Below are positions 45,424-54,490 of a stretch of 64,000 bases of DNA, piece after piece. Below the pieces are notes generated by a model. The model saw nothing but the letters and a program-made list of their open reading frames with translations, did not search any database and was not told the DNA's origin. The stretch is from an uncultured Pseudomonadota bacterium (lineage in GTDB: Bacteria; Pseudomonadota; Gammaproteobacteria; Steroidobacterales; Steroidobacteraceae), in contig CAISDJ010000137.1 in the NCBI GenBank assembly GCA_903884105.1, positions 1 to 64,000 on the forward strand, read 5' to 3'. Position 1 is the first letter of the stretch. The number at the start of each line of letters is the position of its first letter. Position numbers and translations under genes: made by a program.

Positions 45424-46668
45424 ATGAGAGCTGACCTGAAGGGCCTGGACACCGCGGCGCTGATGGCCAACGTGATGAACGACATGTATCCGGACGAGCA
45501 CGGCCGCTTTGGCCCGTTCGGCGGCCGCTACGTACCCGAGACGCTCGTCCCGGCGCTCGATCGGCTTGAAGCCGGCGTGAAGCGCTACCTGCGCGATCCG
45601 GATTTCCTGAAGGAGTTTCACGCCGAGCTGTCGTCGTGGGTGGGCCGCCCGACTGCGCTTACCCATGCGCGCGAGTTGTCGCGTCGCTGGGGCGCGGACA
45701 TCTGGCTGAAGCGCGAAGACCTTGCGCACACCGGCGCGCACAAGATCAACAACTCGATCGGTCAGGTGCTGCTCGCGAAGCGACTCGGCGCCAAGCGGGT
45801 GATTGCCGAGACAGGCGCAGGCCAGCATGGCGTCGCATCGGCCGCAGCGTGCGCACGGGTCGGTCTGCCTTGCGTCGTCTACATGGGCGCTGTCGACATG
45901 GAGCGCCAGGCACCCAACGTCGGCCGAATGAAGCTGCTCGGAGCGACCGTCATGCCGGTAACGAGTGGCGACAAGACGCTGCGGGCAGCCGTTGACGAGG
46001 CACTGCGCGACTGGGTCTCCGATCCGAACGGCACGTACTATTGTCTCGGCTCGGCGATCGGGCCGCATCCGTATCCTTACATTGTCCGTGAACTGCAGTC
46101 GGTCATCGGACGCGAGGCGCGTGAGCAGATGCTGAAAGCCACCGGCGTATTGCCCGATATCGCCATTGCCTGCGTCGGCGGCGGCTCGAATGCCATCGGC
46201 CTGTTCCATCCGTTCGTCAAGGATCGGTCGGTCCAGTTGCTCGGTCTCGAAGCAGGCGGTCTCGGCACAGGGCTCGGCCAGAACGCGGCATCGCTCGCGT
46301 ATGGCAAGCCGGGTGTGCTGCAAGGCTGCTACTCATTGCTGCTGCAGGACGATGACGGGCAGATCCAGGAGACGCACTCCGTGTCGGCCGGCCTCGATTA
46401 CCCGGGCGTGGGACCCGAGCACGCATTGCTGCAAACCATCGGTCGCGTCCGTTACGAAGCGGCCACCGATGCAGAAGCGCTCGACGCGCTCGCCGAGGTC
46501 TGCGCCGCCGAGGGCATTCTTCCAGCGATCGAATCGTCGCATGCCTTTGCCGGCGCCAAGCGCTGGGCCAAGCAGAATCCTGGCAAGCGGGTGCTGATTG
46601 GCTTGTCGGGCCGGGGTGACAAGGACATGCCTACGCTGCAGCGGACGCTGTTGAAAGGAGTCCTGTGA
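45424..46668 (+). CDS. trpB: tryptophan synthase beta subunit
   Basis: A 414-residue PLP enzyme joining indole to serine. It has [13 protein letters not shown] near residue 30, the PLP-binding Lys in [22 protein letters not shown], the phosphate loop GGGSNAIG and the C-terminal [11 protein letters not shown] 45424 follows GAGAGCCGAG; a start about a dozen codons later would also give a normal protein. The TGA overlaps the ATG of trpA (TGATG), coupling the two subunits. Confidence 0.97.
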   Translation: MRADLKGLDTAALMANVMNDMYPDEHGRFGPFGGRYVPETLVPALDRLEAGVKRYLRDPDFLKEFHAELSSWVGRPTALTHARELSRRWGADIWLKREDLAHTGAHKINNSIGQVLLAKRLGAKRVIAETGAGQHGVASAAACARVGLPCVVYMGAVDMERQAPNVGRMKLLGATVMPVTSGDKTLRAAVDEALRDWVSDPNGTYYCLGSAIGPHPYPYIVRELQSVIGREAREQMLKATGVLPDIAIACVGGGSNAIGLFHPFVKDRSVQLLGLEAGGLGTGLGQNAASLAYGKPGVLQGCYSLLLQDDDGQIQETHSVSAGLDYPGVGPEHALLQTIGRVRYEAATDAEALDALAEVCAAEGILPAIESSHAFAGAKRWAKQNPGKRVLIGLSGRGDKDMPTLQRTLLKGVL

Positions 46669-47441
46669 TGCTTCCGCGCGATACGATCAGCGCCGCGATC
46701 AACGCGGCCCGCGCCAAGGGGCAGCCGGCCATCGTCGCCTTCATGACGGGTGGATTCCCCGACCGAATCTCCTTTGCAAAGCATCTGCATGCGGTGGCCG
46801 ATGCGGCCGATGTCGTCGAGATCGGCGTTCCGTTCACCGACCCGATGGCGGATGGCACGACCATCCAACGTTCGAGCCGTGCTGCGCTGGCCGCGGGCAC
46901 CACGCTCAAGTGGATTCTGGCCGAGCTGGGAGCGCAGACTCCGAAGCCGAAGGCGCCGATCCTGCTGATGAGCTACCTGAACCCGTTGCTCGCCTTCGGG
47001 CTGGATGAGCTGCCGCAGGCCGCGGCCAAGGCGGGCGTGTCGGGTTTCATCATTCCGGATCTGCCGTTTGAAGAGAGCGCCGACATGCGCGCGGCGCTCG
47101 AGCCGGTCGGCCTCGCGCTGGTACAGCTGGTGACACCCGTGACCCCGCCCGAGCGGCTCGCAATGTTGTGCAAGGCAAGCCAGGGCTTCGTGTACGCTGT
47201 GACCATGACCGGGACCACCGGCAAGAACGTCGACTTGCCTGAGGAAGTCGTCGAGTACATGCAGCGCGTGAAGGCCGTGTCGCCGCTGCCCGTGTGTGCC
47301 GGTTTCGGCATCCGCAGCCGCAAACAGGTTGAGCGCATGGGGCCGGCCGTGGATGGTGTCGTCGTGGGGTCCGCGCTGGTGGAAGTGCTCGAACGGGGTG
47401 AAGACCCTGCCGCGTTCCTGCGGGGCCTGAAAGCATCGTGA
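46668..47441 (+). CDS. trpA: tryptophan synthase alpha subunit
   Basis: A 257-residue TIM-barrel subunit that cleaves indole-glycerol phosphate. The catalytic Glu is in DVVEIGVPFTDPMADG together with the Asp of that motif region, and YLNPLLAFG, FIIPDLPFEE, VTMTGTTG and CAGFGIRSRKQVE complete the site. AGGAG lies seven bases before ATG 46668. It is the last trp gene; no strong terminator follows, only a GGAAGC-type repeat. Confidence 0.97.
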   Translation: MLPRDTISAAINAARAKGQPAIVAFMTGGFPDRISFAKHLHAVADAADVVEIGVPFTDPMADGTTIQRSSRAALAAGTTLKWILAELGAQTPKPKAPILLMSYLNPLLAFGLDELPQAAAKAGVSGFIIPDLPFEESADMRAALEPVGLALVQLVTPVTPPERLAMLCKASQGFVYAVTMTGTTGKNVDLPEEVVEYMQRVKAVSPLPVCAGFGIRSRKQVERMGPAVDGVVVGSALVEVLERGEDPAAFLRGLKAS

Positions 47442-47460
47442 ACCGAGTAGCATGACAACG

Positions 47461-47571
47461 CCAGGAAGCGGGGAAGCGACGTAAGCCAGGGAAGCCAGCG
47501 CAGAGTAGCGTTGTGCCGATTCTCTGCCTCACCTCCGGCTTCCTTCACTTCCGGGCATCCCCAACTTCCCC
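47461..47571. repeat. GGAAGC-type inverted repeat arrays after trpA
   Basis: Degenerate GGAAGC units (47461-47500) are followed by complementary GCTTCC/CTTCC units (47532-47571) across a 31-base spacer. The same motif recurs at 56.4 and 60.9 kb. Confidence 0.8.
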
Positions 47572-47593
47572 GATTCATCAGAGGACGTATTTT

Positions 47594-47821
47594 ATGGCCA
47601 GACTCTCCAAGGAAAAGATCGAGGAGTTGCGCGAGGACTTCGCGTTCAACGATGCGAACGAAGACGGCCGGATCACGTTCGAGGAGTTCTGCGAGTTCCT
47701 GACGGATCTCGATTCCGATGTGGCGCCGGACGAGGCACTGATGGGCTTCTACGAGATTGACAAGAGCGGCAATGGCTCGATCGACTTCGATGAATTCGTC
47801 GCCTGGTGGACGTCGAAGTAG
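47594..47821 (+). CDS. EF-hand calcium-binding protein (75 aa)
   Basis: A 75-residue acidic protein with two canonical EF-hand loops: DANEDGRITFEE near residue 20 and DKSGNGSIDFDE near residue 55. Spacing between the loops fits a paired EF-hand domain. No signal peptide, so it would act in the cytoplasm as a calcium buffer or sensor. GAGG lies nine bases before the ATG. It precedes a DedA-family membrane gene by six bases and is likely co-transcribed. Confidence 0.85.
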   Translation: MARLSKEKIEELREDFAFNDANEDGRITFEEFCEFLTDLDSDVAPDEALMGFYEIDKSGNGSIDFDEFVAWWTSK

Positions 47822-47827
47822 CAGGCC

Positions 47828-48472
47828 ATGCCGCTAGTCACCTGGTTCGTCGACTTCATCCTGCACCTCGATCGGCATCTTACCGATCTGGTGGCGATGT
47901 ACCAGTACTGGATGTACGGCATCCTGTTCCTGATCGTGTTTGCCGAGACGGGCTTCGTCGTCACGCCGTTCCTGCCGGGCGATTCGCTGCTGTTCGCGGT
48001 GGGTGCGCTGGCCGCAGTGGACCAGAGCGGTACGCTGAATCCGGTGTTCCTCTGGCTGCTGCTGATTGTGGCCGCTGTTTTCGGTAACGAACTCAATTAC
48101 CGGATCGGCCACTACATCGGACCCCGGGCATTCACCGGCAAGATCCCCGGGTTGAAGCGCGAGTACCTGTTCAAGACCCAGGCGTTCTACGACAAGCATG
48201 GCGGCAAGACCATCGTGCTGTCCCGCTTCCTGCCCATCATCCGCACGTTTGCGCCGTTCGTCGCCGGCATCGGCCACATGAAGAAAACCACCTTCTCCAC
48301 CTACAATCTGGGCGGTGCCATCGCCTGGGTGTCCCTGTTCATCTGGGGCGGGTTCCTGTTCGGCAACGTGCCACTGGTCAAGAACAACTTCGGGATCGTG
48401 ACCATCGTGATCATCGTTGTGTCGCTGCTGCCGCTGGCCTGGGGGCTCCTGCAGTCCCGCAAGTCGCATTGA
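47828..48472 (+). CDS. DedA-family membrane protein
   Basis: A 214-residue inner-membrane protein of the DedA/VTT family. Marks are FAETGFVVTPFLPGDSLLF near residue 40, the central GNELNYRIGHYIG, and FLPIIRTFAPFVAGIGHM with the essential Arg. DedA proteins flip or recycle lipid carriers such as undecaprenyl phosphate and phosphatidylethanolamine. Five or six hydrophobic stretches are visible. It lies between the EF-hand gene and a DUF2007 gene. Confidence 0.92.
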   Translation: MPLVTWFVDFILHLDRHLTDLVAMYQYWMYGILFLIVFAETGFVVTPFLPGDSLLFAVGALAAVDQSGTLNPVFLWLLLIVAAVFGNELNYRIGHYIGPRAFTGKIPGLKREYLFKTQAFYDKHGGKTIVLSRFLPIIRTFAPFVAGIGHMKKTTFSTYNLGGAIAWVSLFIWGGFLFGNVPLVKNNFGIVTIVIIVVSLLPLAWGLLQSRKSH

Positions 48473-48491
48473 GTCAACCCGGCGGCACCGG

Positions 48492-48800
48492 ATGCGCAAG
48501 ATCCACACTGCAGAGTCGCTGATCGAGATCGCTCACCTGCGCAACGTTTTGGTAGCGTCGGGTATCGCCTGCCAGATCCGCAACGATCGGCTGATGGGTG
48601 CGCTAGGTGAGATCCCGTTCGTCGACTGCTGGCCCGAGCTCTGGCTCGAGAACGACCGCGATGCGTTGACCGCCAAGGGCCTGATCGACGGCGAGTTTCG
48701 ACCCCTCAAGCCTTCTGCCGACTGGACATGTCCTGCGTGCGGCGAGACTATCGAGGGGCAGTTCTCCGACTGCTGGCACTGCAGCCCGCCCCGAGATTGA
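48492..48800 (+). CDS. DUF2007-like protein with zinc ribbon
   Basis: A 102-residue protein. The first 65 residues resemble DUF2007 (VLVASGIACQIRNDRL...ELWLENDRDA), a PII-like fold suspected of signal transduction. The C-terminus has a four-Cys zinc ribbon, WTCPACGE and DCWHCSPP. It follows DedA by 19 bases and precedes the thioesterase-like gene by four bases. No defined role is known. Confidence 0.8.
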   Translation: MRKIHTAESLIEIAHLRNVLVASGIACQIRNDRLMGALGEIPFVDCWPELWLENDRDALTAKGLIDGEFRPLKPSADWTCPACGETIEGQFSDCWHCSPPRD

Positions 48801-48804
48801 GATC

Positions 48805-49533
48805 ATGATGGCTTCACCGGAAGTTTCGTTCGTCATCGATCCCCGCTTCAACGGCCCGCGCGATTCGGGCAACGGCGGGTACGTCTGTGGACTCATCGCG
48901 AGCCTCATCGGCGACCAGGTCAAGATCCGGCTGCAGAAAGTGTTGCCGCTTGGGGTGCTCCTCACCATCCGGCGCCTGCAAAGCGAAGCCTGGCAGGATC
49001 AATGGCAGGTCCTGAACGGCGAGGACGTGATTGCAACAGTCTTCAAGACCGAAGTCGTCGTTGATGTGCCCAATCCGCCGACGTATCTCGATGCCCTGGC
49101 GGCCTCAAAGCACTACGCAGGCTTTCAGAACAACCTGTATCCCACGTGCTTCGTCTGCGGCCCCGAGCGCCATCGCGGCGACGGGATGCGGATCTTTGCC
49201 TCCGCAGTCCCCGGTAGGGACATCGTTGCTGCGCCCTGGCTGCCCGACGCCACGCTCGGTGACGACAACGGCAAGATAAAACCGGAATTCGTCTGGGCTG
49301 CGCTCGATTGCCCCGGCGCCTTCGCTTCTATTCCCTATGGTCGTCAAGCGTTGCTTGGCGAATTTGCCGTACACGTGAGTCGCTTGGTCCATGTCGATGA
49401 ACCCTGCGTCGTCACGGGCTGGAAGATCTCGATCGACGGCCGAAAATATCGCGCCGGTACCGCGCTGTTTGATGAAGACGGTGAGCTCTGCGCCTTCGGC
49501 CACGCGACATGGATTGAGTTGCTCAAGCCTTGA
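48805..49533 (+). CDS. hotdog-fold thioesterase-like protein
   Basis: A 242-residue protein that seems to contain two half-hotdog units: GPRDSGNGGYVCGLIASLIG near the start, and a second with FVWAALDCPGAFASI and LGEFAVHVSRLVHVDEPCVV. The CxxC in PTCFVCGPERH may bind a metal. Proteins like this are annotated as thioesterase superfamily; substrate unknown. ATG 48805 is followed at once by a second ATG. It ends the string of co-oriented genes from the EF-hand protein. Confidence 0.7.
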   Translation: MMASPEVSFVIDPRFNGPRDSGNGGYVCGLIASLIGDQVKIRLQKVLPLGVLLTIRRLQSEAWQDQWQVLNGEDVIATVFKTEVVVDVPNPPTYLDALAASKHYAGFQNNLYPTCFVCGPERHRGDGMRIFASAVPGRDIVAAPWLPDATLGDDNGKIKPEFVWAALDCPGAFASIPYGRQALLGEFAVHVSRLVHVDEPCVVTGWKISIDGRKYRAGTALFDEDGELCAFGHATWIELLKP

Positions 49534-49610
49534 AGGGATGCCGTGCAGTTCTGCATGTCCGCCAGGTCCGGCACGAGCGCGCGTCCGAATCGTCTAATGA
49601 AAGCAGGGGA

Positions 49611-49793
49611 ATGATCAATATTCCAGTGCGTCTTCTGATTGCATTCGCTTCGCTACCTCTCGCGAGCGGCTGCGACAGGTTATGGGCTGAGGTCGCGCGG
49701 CTCCATGGCAATGAAGTCGTCATGTGCCCCGGGTCGGAGAAAGCGGCACCGCGGCTGCCCCGACCGGAGGCGGGAGCCGAAGGGAGCTTCTGA
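49611..49793 (+). CDS. small hypothetical lipoprotein (60 aa)
   Basis: A 60-residue protein with a short lipoprotein signal (FASLPLASGC, Cys about 21). The mature part is basic, with WAEVARLHGNEVVMCPGSEK, and ends in a Pro/Ala/Gly-rich tail. AGGGGA abuts the ATG, which is tighter than usual. It converges on the EamA gene. No family recognised; a real gene is probable because of the lipobox. Confidence 0.5.
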   Translation: MINIPVRLLIAFASLPLASGCDRLWAEVARLHGNEVVMCPGSEKAAPRLPRPEAGAEGSF

Positions 49794-49799
49794 AACGCT

Positions 49800-50672
49800 T
49801 CAGAGCAACACAGCAGTCGCACCGATGACGACGAGAACAGCGCCGGCAACTTCCCACGGCGCGACCTTCTCGCGGAACATGTGCCGAGAGACGGCCCAGG
49901 CGATCAACACATCGACGAGCTGGACGGTTTTCACTGCGGCAACTGAAGGGCCTGTGGCAAAGGCCGTCAGTAGCAGCGCAGAGGCAATGGATCCTGCGCC
50001 ACCGGGAATGAGGGAAGGGCGCCATGCCGTGAGTACCCCGCGCAAGGCGACCCGATCGTGGAAAAACATGAATACGCCGCCCATGAGCGTCTGCAGCGTG
50101 AGCGTTGACGAGAGCGCTGCCGCCGCGCCGATCCACGGTTCTCCTCCCCATGCCAACGCGGCGGCGCGATAGCCCACTGCCGTGAACGCAAACAGAATCC
50201 CGGAGCCTGCGCCGGCGAAGGCAGCGGACAACGCGCTGCGATCTACGCTGACGTGTGCCATCAAGAGCACGCCGACAGTACCAATGGAGGCGCCGAGCCA
50301 GTCGCCAGCGGACAGCCGGTCACCGATCAGGAAGAAGCCAATGACGGCAGAGCCCAGGACTTCTGTCTTCAGGAGGGCGGTGGTGACGGCGAAGGCCCGC
50401 GTGCGCATCGCGATGATGAGTGCAGCCGTCCCCGCGATCTGCGTCGTTGCGCCGAGGAACACCCAGCCGACAAAGGCCCAGGAAGGCAACCCGCTCGGGC
50501 CATAGAGGTAAAGGATGACTGCCGACCAGATCAGCGCGAACGGCAAGCCGTACAGAAAGCGGATGTACGTGGCACCCCACAGGCCGAGTCGCTCGGTGAG
50601 GGAACGCTGCGAGGCATTGCGCACGACTTGAAGGCCGGCGGCGCCGATCGCGAGCAACGGCCAGACGGTCAT
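49800..50672 (-). CDS. EamA/DMT-family transporter
   Basis: A 290-residue polytopic protein with ten hydrophobic segments arranged as two five-helix repeats, typical of the drug/metabolite transporter superfamily. Segments such as YIRFLYGLPFALIW and TVQLVDVLIAWAVSRHMFRE (repeat ends) fit EamA. No substrate can be assigned. It lies 19 bases downstream of ubiB on the same strand and may share its transcript. Confidence 0.8.
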   Translation of the reverse strand: MTVWPLLAIGAAGLQVVRNASQRSLTERLGLWGATYIRFLYGLPFALIWSAVILYLYGPSGLPSWAFVGWVFLGATTQIAGTAALIIAMRTRAFAVTTALLKTEVLGSAVIGFFLIGDRLSAGDWLGASIGTVGVLLMAHVSVDRSALSAAFAGAGSGILFAFTAVGYRAAALAWGGEPWIGAAAALSSTLTLQTLMGGVFMFFHDRVALRGVLTAWRPSLIPGGAGSIASALLLTAFATGPSVAAVKTVQLVDVLIAWAVSRHMFREKVAPWEVAGAVLVVIGATAVLL

Positions 50673-50691
50673 CGGTGTACCCGAGACCGGA

Positions 50692-52338
50692 TCAAGTGCG
50701 GCGTCTCGAATACCAGTAGTTCACGATCGCCGCGGCGAACAACGCCACGCCTGGCCACTTGGGATCGAGCACGAGCGCGAACCACAGGACGCCGCTGAGT
50801 CCGGCCGCTGCAGAAAGAATCGTGGCATCGCGACGGTCGGCACTGGCCTTGGCTTCGCAGCGCATCTCCTCTAGATGGTCGGTCTGCACGGGCAAACGCA
50901 AGCGACCTTCGGCTGCACGCTGGATCGTCGATTGCAGTAGCTGTGGCGTCAGCTTCAACGCTTCGACCAGATCGGGCAGCTGGGTCCGAACGCTTTGCAC
51001 GACAGCGCGCACGCTGTACCGCGTCTGCATCCACTCGCGCAGCACTGGCTGAGCCGTCTTCCACAGGTCGAGGTCCGGATACAGTTGGCGCCCGAGGCCT
51101 TCGATCTGCAGCAGCGTCTTCTGCAGCAGGATCAGCTGCGGCTGCACGGTCATCTCGAAACGCTGCGCTGTCTCGAACAGACGGATCAGCACCTGGCCGA
51201 AGGAGATCTCCTTCAGCGGCTTGTTGAAGATCGGCTCGCACACCGTGCGCACAGCGGATTCCAGTTCGTCGACGCGAGTGCCGGCAGGGACCCAGCCCGA
51301 GTCGACATGCAACTGGGCCACTCGACGGTAGTCGCGGTCGAAGAACGCCATGAAGTTCTCGGCGAGGTAATGCTGGTCGCGCGGGGCGAGCGTGCCAACG
51401 ATGCCGAAGTCCACGGCAGCGTAGCGCGGGAACTCGGGATCGTCGATCTGCACGAACACGTTGCCGGGATGCATGTCGGCATGGAAGAAGTTGTGGCGGA
51501 ACACCTGCGTGAAGAAGATCTCCACGCCGTTCTCGGCGAGCCGCTGGAAGTTCGTGCCGCGCCGGCGCAGCTCCTCCAGGTCGCTGATCATCACGCCGTG
51601 GATGCGCTCCATCACCATGACGTTCTTGCGGCACAGATCCCAGTAGATGCCGGGCACATAAAGGAGCTTGGACGTCGCGAAGTTGCGCTTGAGCTGGGCC
51701 GCATTCGCCGCCTCGCGCATCAGGTCGAGCTCGTCGAGGATGGTCTTCTCGTACTCGCGGACGACTTCGACCGGACGCAGCCGATGGCCTTCGCTCCAGT
51801 ACCTCCGCGCAAGCTCTGCCAGTGCGAGCATCACTTCTATGTCGCGCTCGATCAGCGCGCGGATGCCCGGGCGCACGATTTTCGCAATGACCTCGCTGCC
51901 ATCCTTGAGTCTGGCCACGTGCACTTGCGCGATGGTGGCTGCTGCGAGCGGGTTCTCGTCAAAGCTCGCAAAGACCTCGTTCACCGGCTTGCCGTAAGCG
52001 TCTTCCACGAGCTTGCGCGCGACAGCGCTGGGGAAGGGCGGTACCCGGTCCTGCAGCTTGGCGAGTTCATCGGCGATGTCGGCCGGCAGCAGGTCGCGGC
52101 GTGTAGACAGCGTTTGGCCGAACTTCATGAAGATCGGGCCGAGCTCCTCGAGTGCCCGCCGCAGCCGTTCTGCGCGCGTGCCCTTGACCTTGCCGCTCTG
52201 GAACCATGCGCCTGGCGACAGGTAGAACGCAAACCGCAGCGGTCGGAACAGATGCGTGGCGAGGATGATGTCATCGAGCCCGTGCTTGATAAGCACGCGC
52301 TGGATGGTGAGCAGCCGGGACAGGACGCGAAGCTTCAT
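50692..52338 (-). CDS. ubiB: UbiB atypical kinase-like protein of ubiquinone synthesis
   Basis: A 548-residue protein of the ABC1/ADCK family. The KxGQ motif is in GPIFMKFGQTLSTRRDLLP (about 70-90), the Ala-rich nucleotide loop is PLAAATIAQVHVARL, and the metal-binding DFG motif is AVDFGIVG. Two C-terminal hydrophobic helices (about 500-545) anchor it to the inner membrane. It supports coenzyme Q biosynthesis, probably as an ATPase. It is the downstream partner of ubiE and ubiJ. Confidence 0.94.
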   Translation of the reverse strand: MKLRVLSRLLTIQRVLIKHGLDDIILATHLFRPLRFAFYLSPGAWFQSGKVKGTRAERLRRALEELGPIFMKFGQTLSTRRDLLPADIADELAKLQDRVPPFPSAVARKLVEDAYGKPVNEVFASFDENPLAAATIAQVHVARLKDGSEVIAKIVRPGIRALIERDIEVMLALAELARRYWSEGHRLRPVEVVREYEKTILDELDLMREAANAAQLKRNFATSKLLYVPGIYWDLCRKNVMVMERIHGVMISDLEELRRRGTNFQRLAENGVEIFFTQVFRHNFFHADMHPGNVFVQIDDPEFPRYAAVDFGIVGTLAPRDQHYLAENFMAFFDRDYRRVAQLHVDSGWVPAGTRVDELESAVRTVCEPIFNKPLKEISFGQVLIRLFETAQRFEMTVQPQLILLQKTLLQIEGLGRQLYPDLDLWKTAQPVLREWMQTRYSVRAVVQSVRTQLPDLVEALKLTPQLLQSTIQRAAEGRLRLPVQTDHLEEMRCEAKASADRRDATILSAAAGLSGVLWFALVLDPKWPGVALFAAAIVNYWYSRRRT

Positions 52339-52340
52339 GG

Positions 52341-52437
52341 CTGGTGGTCGGTGGTCAGTGGTCGGTGTGCAGTCATTCCAGCAGAAAGTCCGGGGTTGCG
52401 GGGTGGCGAATGCGCCCTAATCACCGGCCACCGGTCA
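52341..52437. repeat. GGTCGGT / CACCGGC heptamer arrays between ubiB and ubiJ
   Basis: GGTCGGT-GGTCAGT-GGTCGGT-type units (52341-52370) are followed after about 50 bases by CACCGGC-type units (52421-52437) in the opposite sense. The last units overlap the ubiJ stop codon. Confidence 0.85.
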
Positions 52438-53031
52438 CTTCGCGAGCCTGCGCTCAATGAGCGCGAGCTTCGCTTCCGCCCGTTCGACATCGTCGCGGAT
52501 GCGATCGACGCCGGAGCCGAATTCGTTGACCTCGAGGCGGGTCGGCAGGTCGCGGCCTTCTTCCTGCAGGTACTCGGTGAGGTTCTGGCCGAAGGTCTTC
52601 GTAGCCTTCTGGCCAAAGCTCAACGCGCTACGGGCAATGGAGCCGATCTGGTGAGCCGCCACGTCGCCGACGACGCGTGACAGCTCCTCTTCCACATCGG
52701 GCCGCGCGGCTTTCAGCAGGTTCTGGAAACTCTGCGCCGCCTCTGCATCGCCTTCGATGCGCACCACGCCGGAGCGGATCTGGGACTCGGGTGGCTTCGT
52801 CACGAGGCCGAACAGCGCAAGCGGGCTGCCCGAGATCGTGGCGTCCGCCGCGCCTTCGTGTGTTGTCGACAGGACCAGTTTCTGGCCATCCGAGCGGCAG
52901 TAGATCGATACATTCATGCCGGTGACGTGCAGCGCGAGCACGCGGCCCGACAGTTTGCGGCACAGTGCGGCAGCGGTCGTCGAATCCGCAATGGTCCGGT
53001 TCAGCAGGCTTGCGATGGGAGAGAGGAGCAT
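52435..53031 (-). CDS. ubiJ: UbiJ, SCP2-domain ubiquinone accessory factor
   Basis: A 198-residue protein. Residues about 15-115 are an SCP2-like lipid-binding domain (LALHVTGMNVSIYC... GVVRIEGDAEAAQSFQNLL), and residues 160-198 form a charged C-terminal coiled coil (RLEVNEFGSGVDRIRDDVER). UbiJ scaffolds the ubiquinone enzyme complex. ATG 53031 with GAGAGGAGC nearby is chosen; the frame upstream is open only because it reads through a heptamer array as Thr-Thr-Asp-His-Arg repeats. Lies between ubiE and ubiB, the standard order. Confidence 0.92.
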   Translation of the reverse strand: MLLSPIASLLNRTIADSTTAAALCRKLSGRVLALHVTGMNVSIYCRSDGQKLVLSTTHEGAADATISGSPLALFGLVTKPPESQIRSGVVRIEGDAEAAQSFQNLLKAARPDVEEELSRVVGDVAAHQIGSIARSALSFGQKATKTFGQNLTEYLQEEGRDLPTRLEVNEFGSGVDRIRDDVERAEAKLALIERRLAK

Positions 53032-53033
53032 GG

Positions 53034-53228
53034 GGTCGGTGGTCGGTGGTCGGTGATCGGTGGTCGGTGGTCGGTGATCGGTGATCGGTGATCGGTGATC
53101 GGTGGTCAGGATGCACATACCCAAGACGGTGCATTCAAGGTTACCGATCGGCCGAGGAATGAGGTTCGCGTGCCTGTCGGAAGAGCGGCTCCTGCCGGCC
53201 ACCGGCCACCGATCACCGACCACCGGCC
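53034..53228. repeat. G[G/A]TCGGT heptamer array with inverted partner
   Basis: Ten consecutive heptamers GGTCGGT or GATCGGT (53034-53103) begin three bases before the ubiJ start on that strand. Reverse-complement units ACCGGCC, ACCGATC, ACCGACC and ACCGGCC follow at 53201-53228. The spacer is about 97 bases. Confidence 0.95.
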
Positions 53229-53245
53229 ACTGTCCGCGCCCGCCC

Positions 53246-54019
53246 TCACAGCTTGAATCCGCGGTGCAAGGCGACGATGCCGCCACTCAGGTTGTTGTAA
53301 CGGACCTGCTCGAAACCGGCAGTGCGCATCATGTCGGCGAGGTCGTCCTGCTTCGGGAACCGGCGAATGGACTCGGCAAGGTAGCGATAGCTGGCCTCGT
53401 CGTTGGCAACGACCTTGCCCAGCCACGGCAGGACGCTGAACGAGTACGCGTCGTACACGGGCTTGAGGCCGGGTGCGGTCGGGTGCGAGAACTCGAGGAT
53501 CAGCAGCCGCCCACCGGGCTTGAGCACGCGATACATCGACGCAATCGCAGCCTGCTTGTCCGTGACATTGCGCAGCCCGAAGCCGATGGTGACGCAGTCA
53601 AAGGACTCATTGGCAAACGGCAGGCACTCGGCATTGGCCAGCGCGAACTCGACGCCGCGAACGATGCCTTGATTCAGGAGACTGTCGCGGCCCTGGGCGA
53701 GCATCGCGGCATTGATGTCGGAGAGGACGACCTTGCCGTCCTGGCCCACCTGCCTCCACATGCCGGCCGCGAGATCGCCGGTGCCGCCCGCAACATCGAG
53801 CGCCGCCTGACCCGGGCGCAATCCCGTCTGTCCCAGCGTGAAGCGTTTCCATAGCCGGTGCATGCCACCCGACATGAGGTCGTTCATCAGGTCGTACTTG
53901 CCGGCGACCGACTCGAACACCTCGCGCACGCGCCGCGCCTTGTCGGCAACGGGAACTTCCGTGTAGCCGAAGTCGACGGTGCCTGAGGCGGATTTCCCGG
54001 ATTCGTTAGGCGCGTTCAT
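53246..54019 (-). CDS. ubiE: ubiquinone/menaquinone methyltransferase UbiE
   Basis: A 257-residue SAM-dependent C-methyltransferase. [20 protein letters not shown] near the start and the SAM motif [11 protein letters not shown], then [10 protein letters not shown] and [13 protein letters not shown], are diagnostic of UbiE. It methylates the benzoquinol ring. ATG 54019 gives a length close to other UbiE proteins; ATG 54031 is possible. A repeat array separates it from ubiJ. Confidence 0.96.
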   Translation of the reverse strand: MNAPNESGKSASGTVDFGYTEVPVADKARRVREVFESVAGKYDLMNDLMSGGMHRLWKRFTLGQTGLRPGQAALDVAGGTGDLAAGMWRQVGQDGKVVLSDINAAMLAQGRDSLLNQGIVRGVEFALANAECLPFANESFDCVTIGFGLRNVTDKQAAIASMYRVLKPGGRLLILEFSHPTAPGLKPVYDAYSFSVLPWLGKVVANDEASYRYLAESIRRFPKQDDLADMMRTAGFEQVRYNNLSGGIVALHRGFKL

Positions 54020-54046
54020 GAAGGCCTGCATTGTAGCAGGGTGAGA

Positions 54047-54129
54047 CTTGAGGCTTGAGGCTTGAGGAAGCGGGATCCCTGAGAGCTGCTGGCTCCAGCC
54101 ACCAGCCACCAGCCACCGGCCACCGGCCA
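54047..54129. repeat. CTTGAGG and CCAGCCA heptamer arrays
   Basis: Three exact CTTGAGG units (54047-54067) are followed by five CC[A/G]GCCA units (54095-54129). The two units differ in sequence, but both are 7 bp. The block sits between ubiE and the MazG-like gene. Confidence 0.9.
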
Positions 54130-54139
54130 CTAGCCCTCC

Positions 54140-54490
54140 TCAATATTCCGTGTATTTCCGGCTGCTGCCGCGGGCCTTGTCGACCGGGTACTTCAGGGCA
54201 TTGAGCCCGAGCTTGGCCTTTGCGGCGGCGATCAGGTCCACGTCCAGCTTGTCGGCCAGCCGGACGAGGTACAGCAGGACATCGGCCAGCTCCTGGCGCA
54301 CGGCTTCAAGCTGGGCGGAGTCGAGTGCACGGCTTTGCTGTTCCGACAGCCACTGGAACTGCTCAAGCAACTCGGCTGCCTCGACGGACAGTGCGGCGGC
54401 CAGGTTCTTCGGGCTGTGGAACTGATCCCAGTCGCGCTCGGCGGCGAACTCGCGCAAGGCATCTCGCAGCGATGCGAGTTCCTGGCTCAT
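54140..54490 (-). CDS. MazG-like nucleotide pyrophosphohydrolase
   Basis: A 116-residue single-domain protein. The metal-binding helices are SVEAAELLEQFQWLSE (ExxE) and VRQELADVLLYLVRLADKLD (ExxD), the hallmark of the MazG/dCTPase (RS21-C6) fold. It would hydrolyse non-canonical or excess nucleoside triphosphates to monophosphates. Its start overlaps the DUF971 stop by four bases, so the two are translated together. Confidence 0.88.
   Translation of the reverse strand: MSQELASLRDALREFAAERDWDQFHSPKNLAAALSVEAAELLEQFQWLSEQQSRALDSAQLEAVRQELADVLLYLVRLADKLDVDLIAAAKAKLGLNALKYPVDKARGSSRKYTEY

Noticed and set aside
50995-52680. 561-codon plus-strand frame opposite ubiB and ubiJ
   Set aside because: Antisense to two confident ubiquinone genes; composition is typical of a GC-driven shadow frame.
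53034-53228. Possible CRISPR array
   Set aside because: Units are 7 bp and contiguous, with no spacers of constant length and no cas genes nearby.
53032-53286. N-terminal extension of UbiJ made of Thr-Thr-Asp-His-Arg repeats
   Set aside because: It is the heptamer array read as protein; UbiJ begins normally at 53031. The possibility of an extended form is kept only as a finding.
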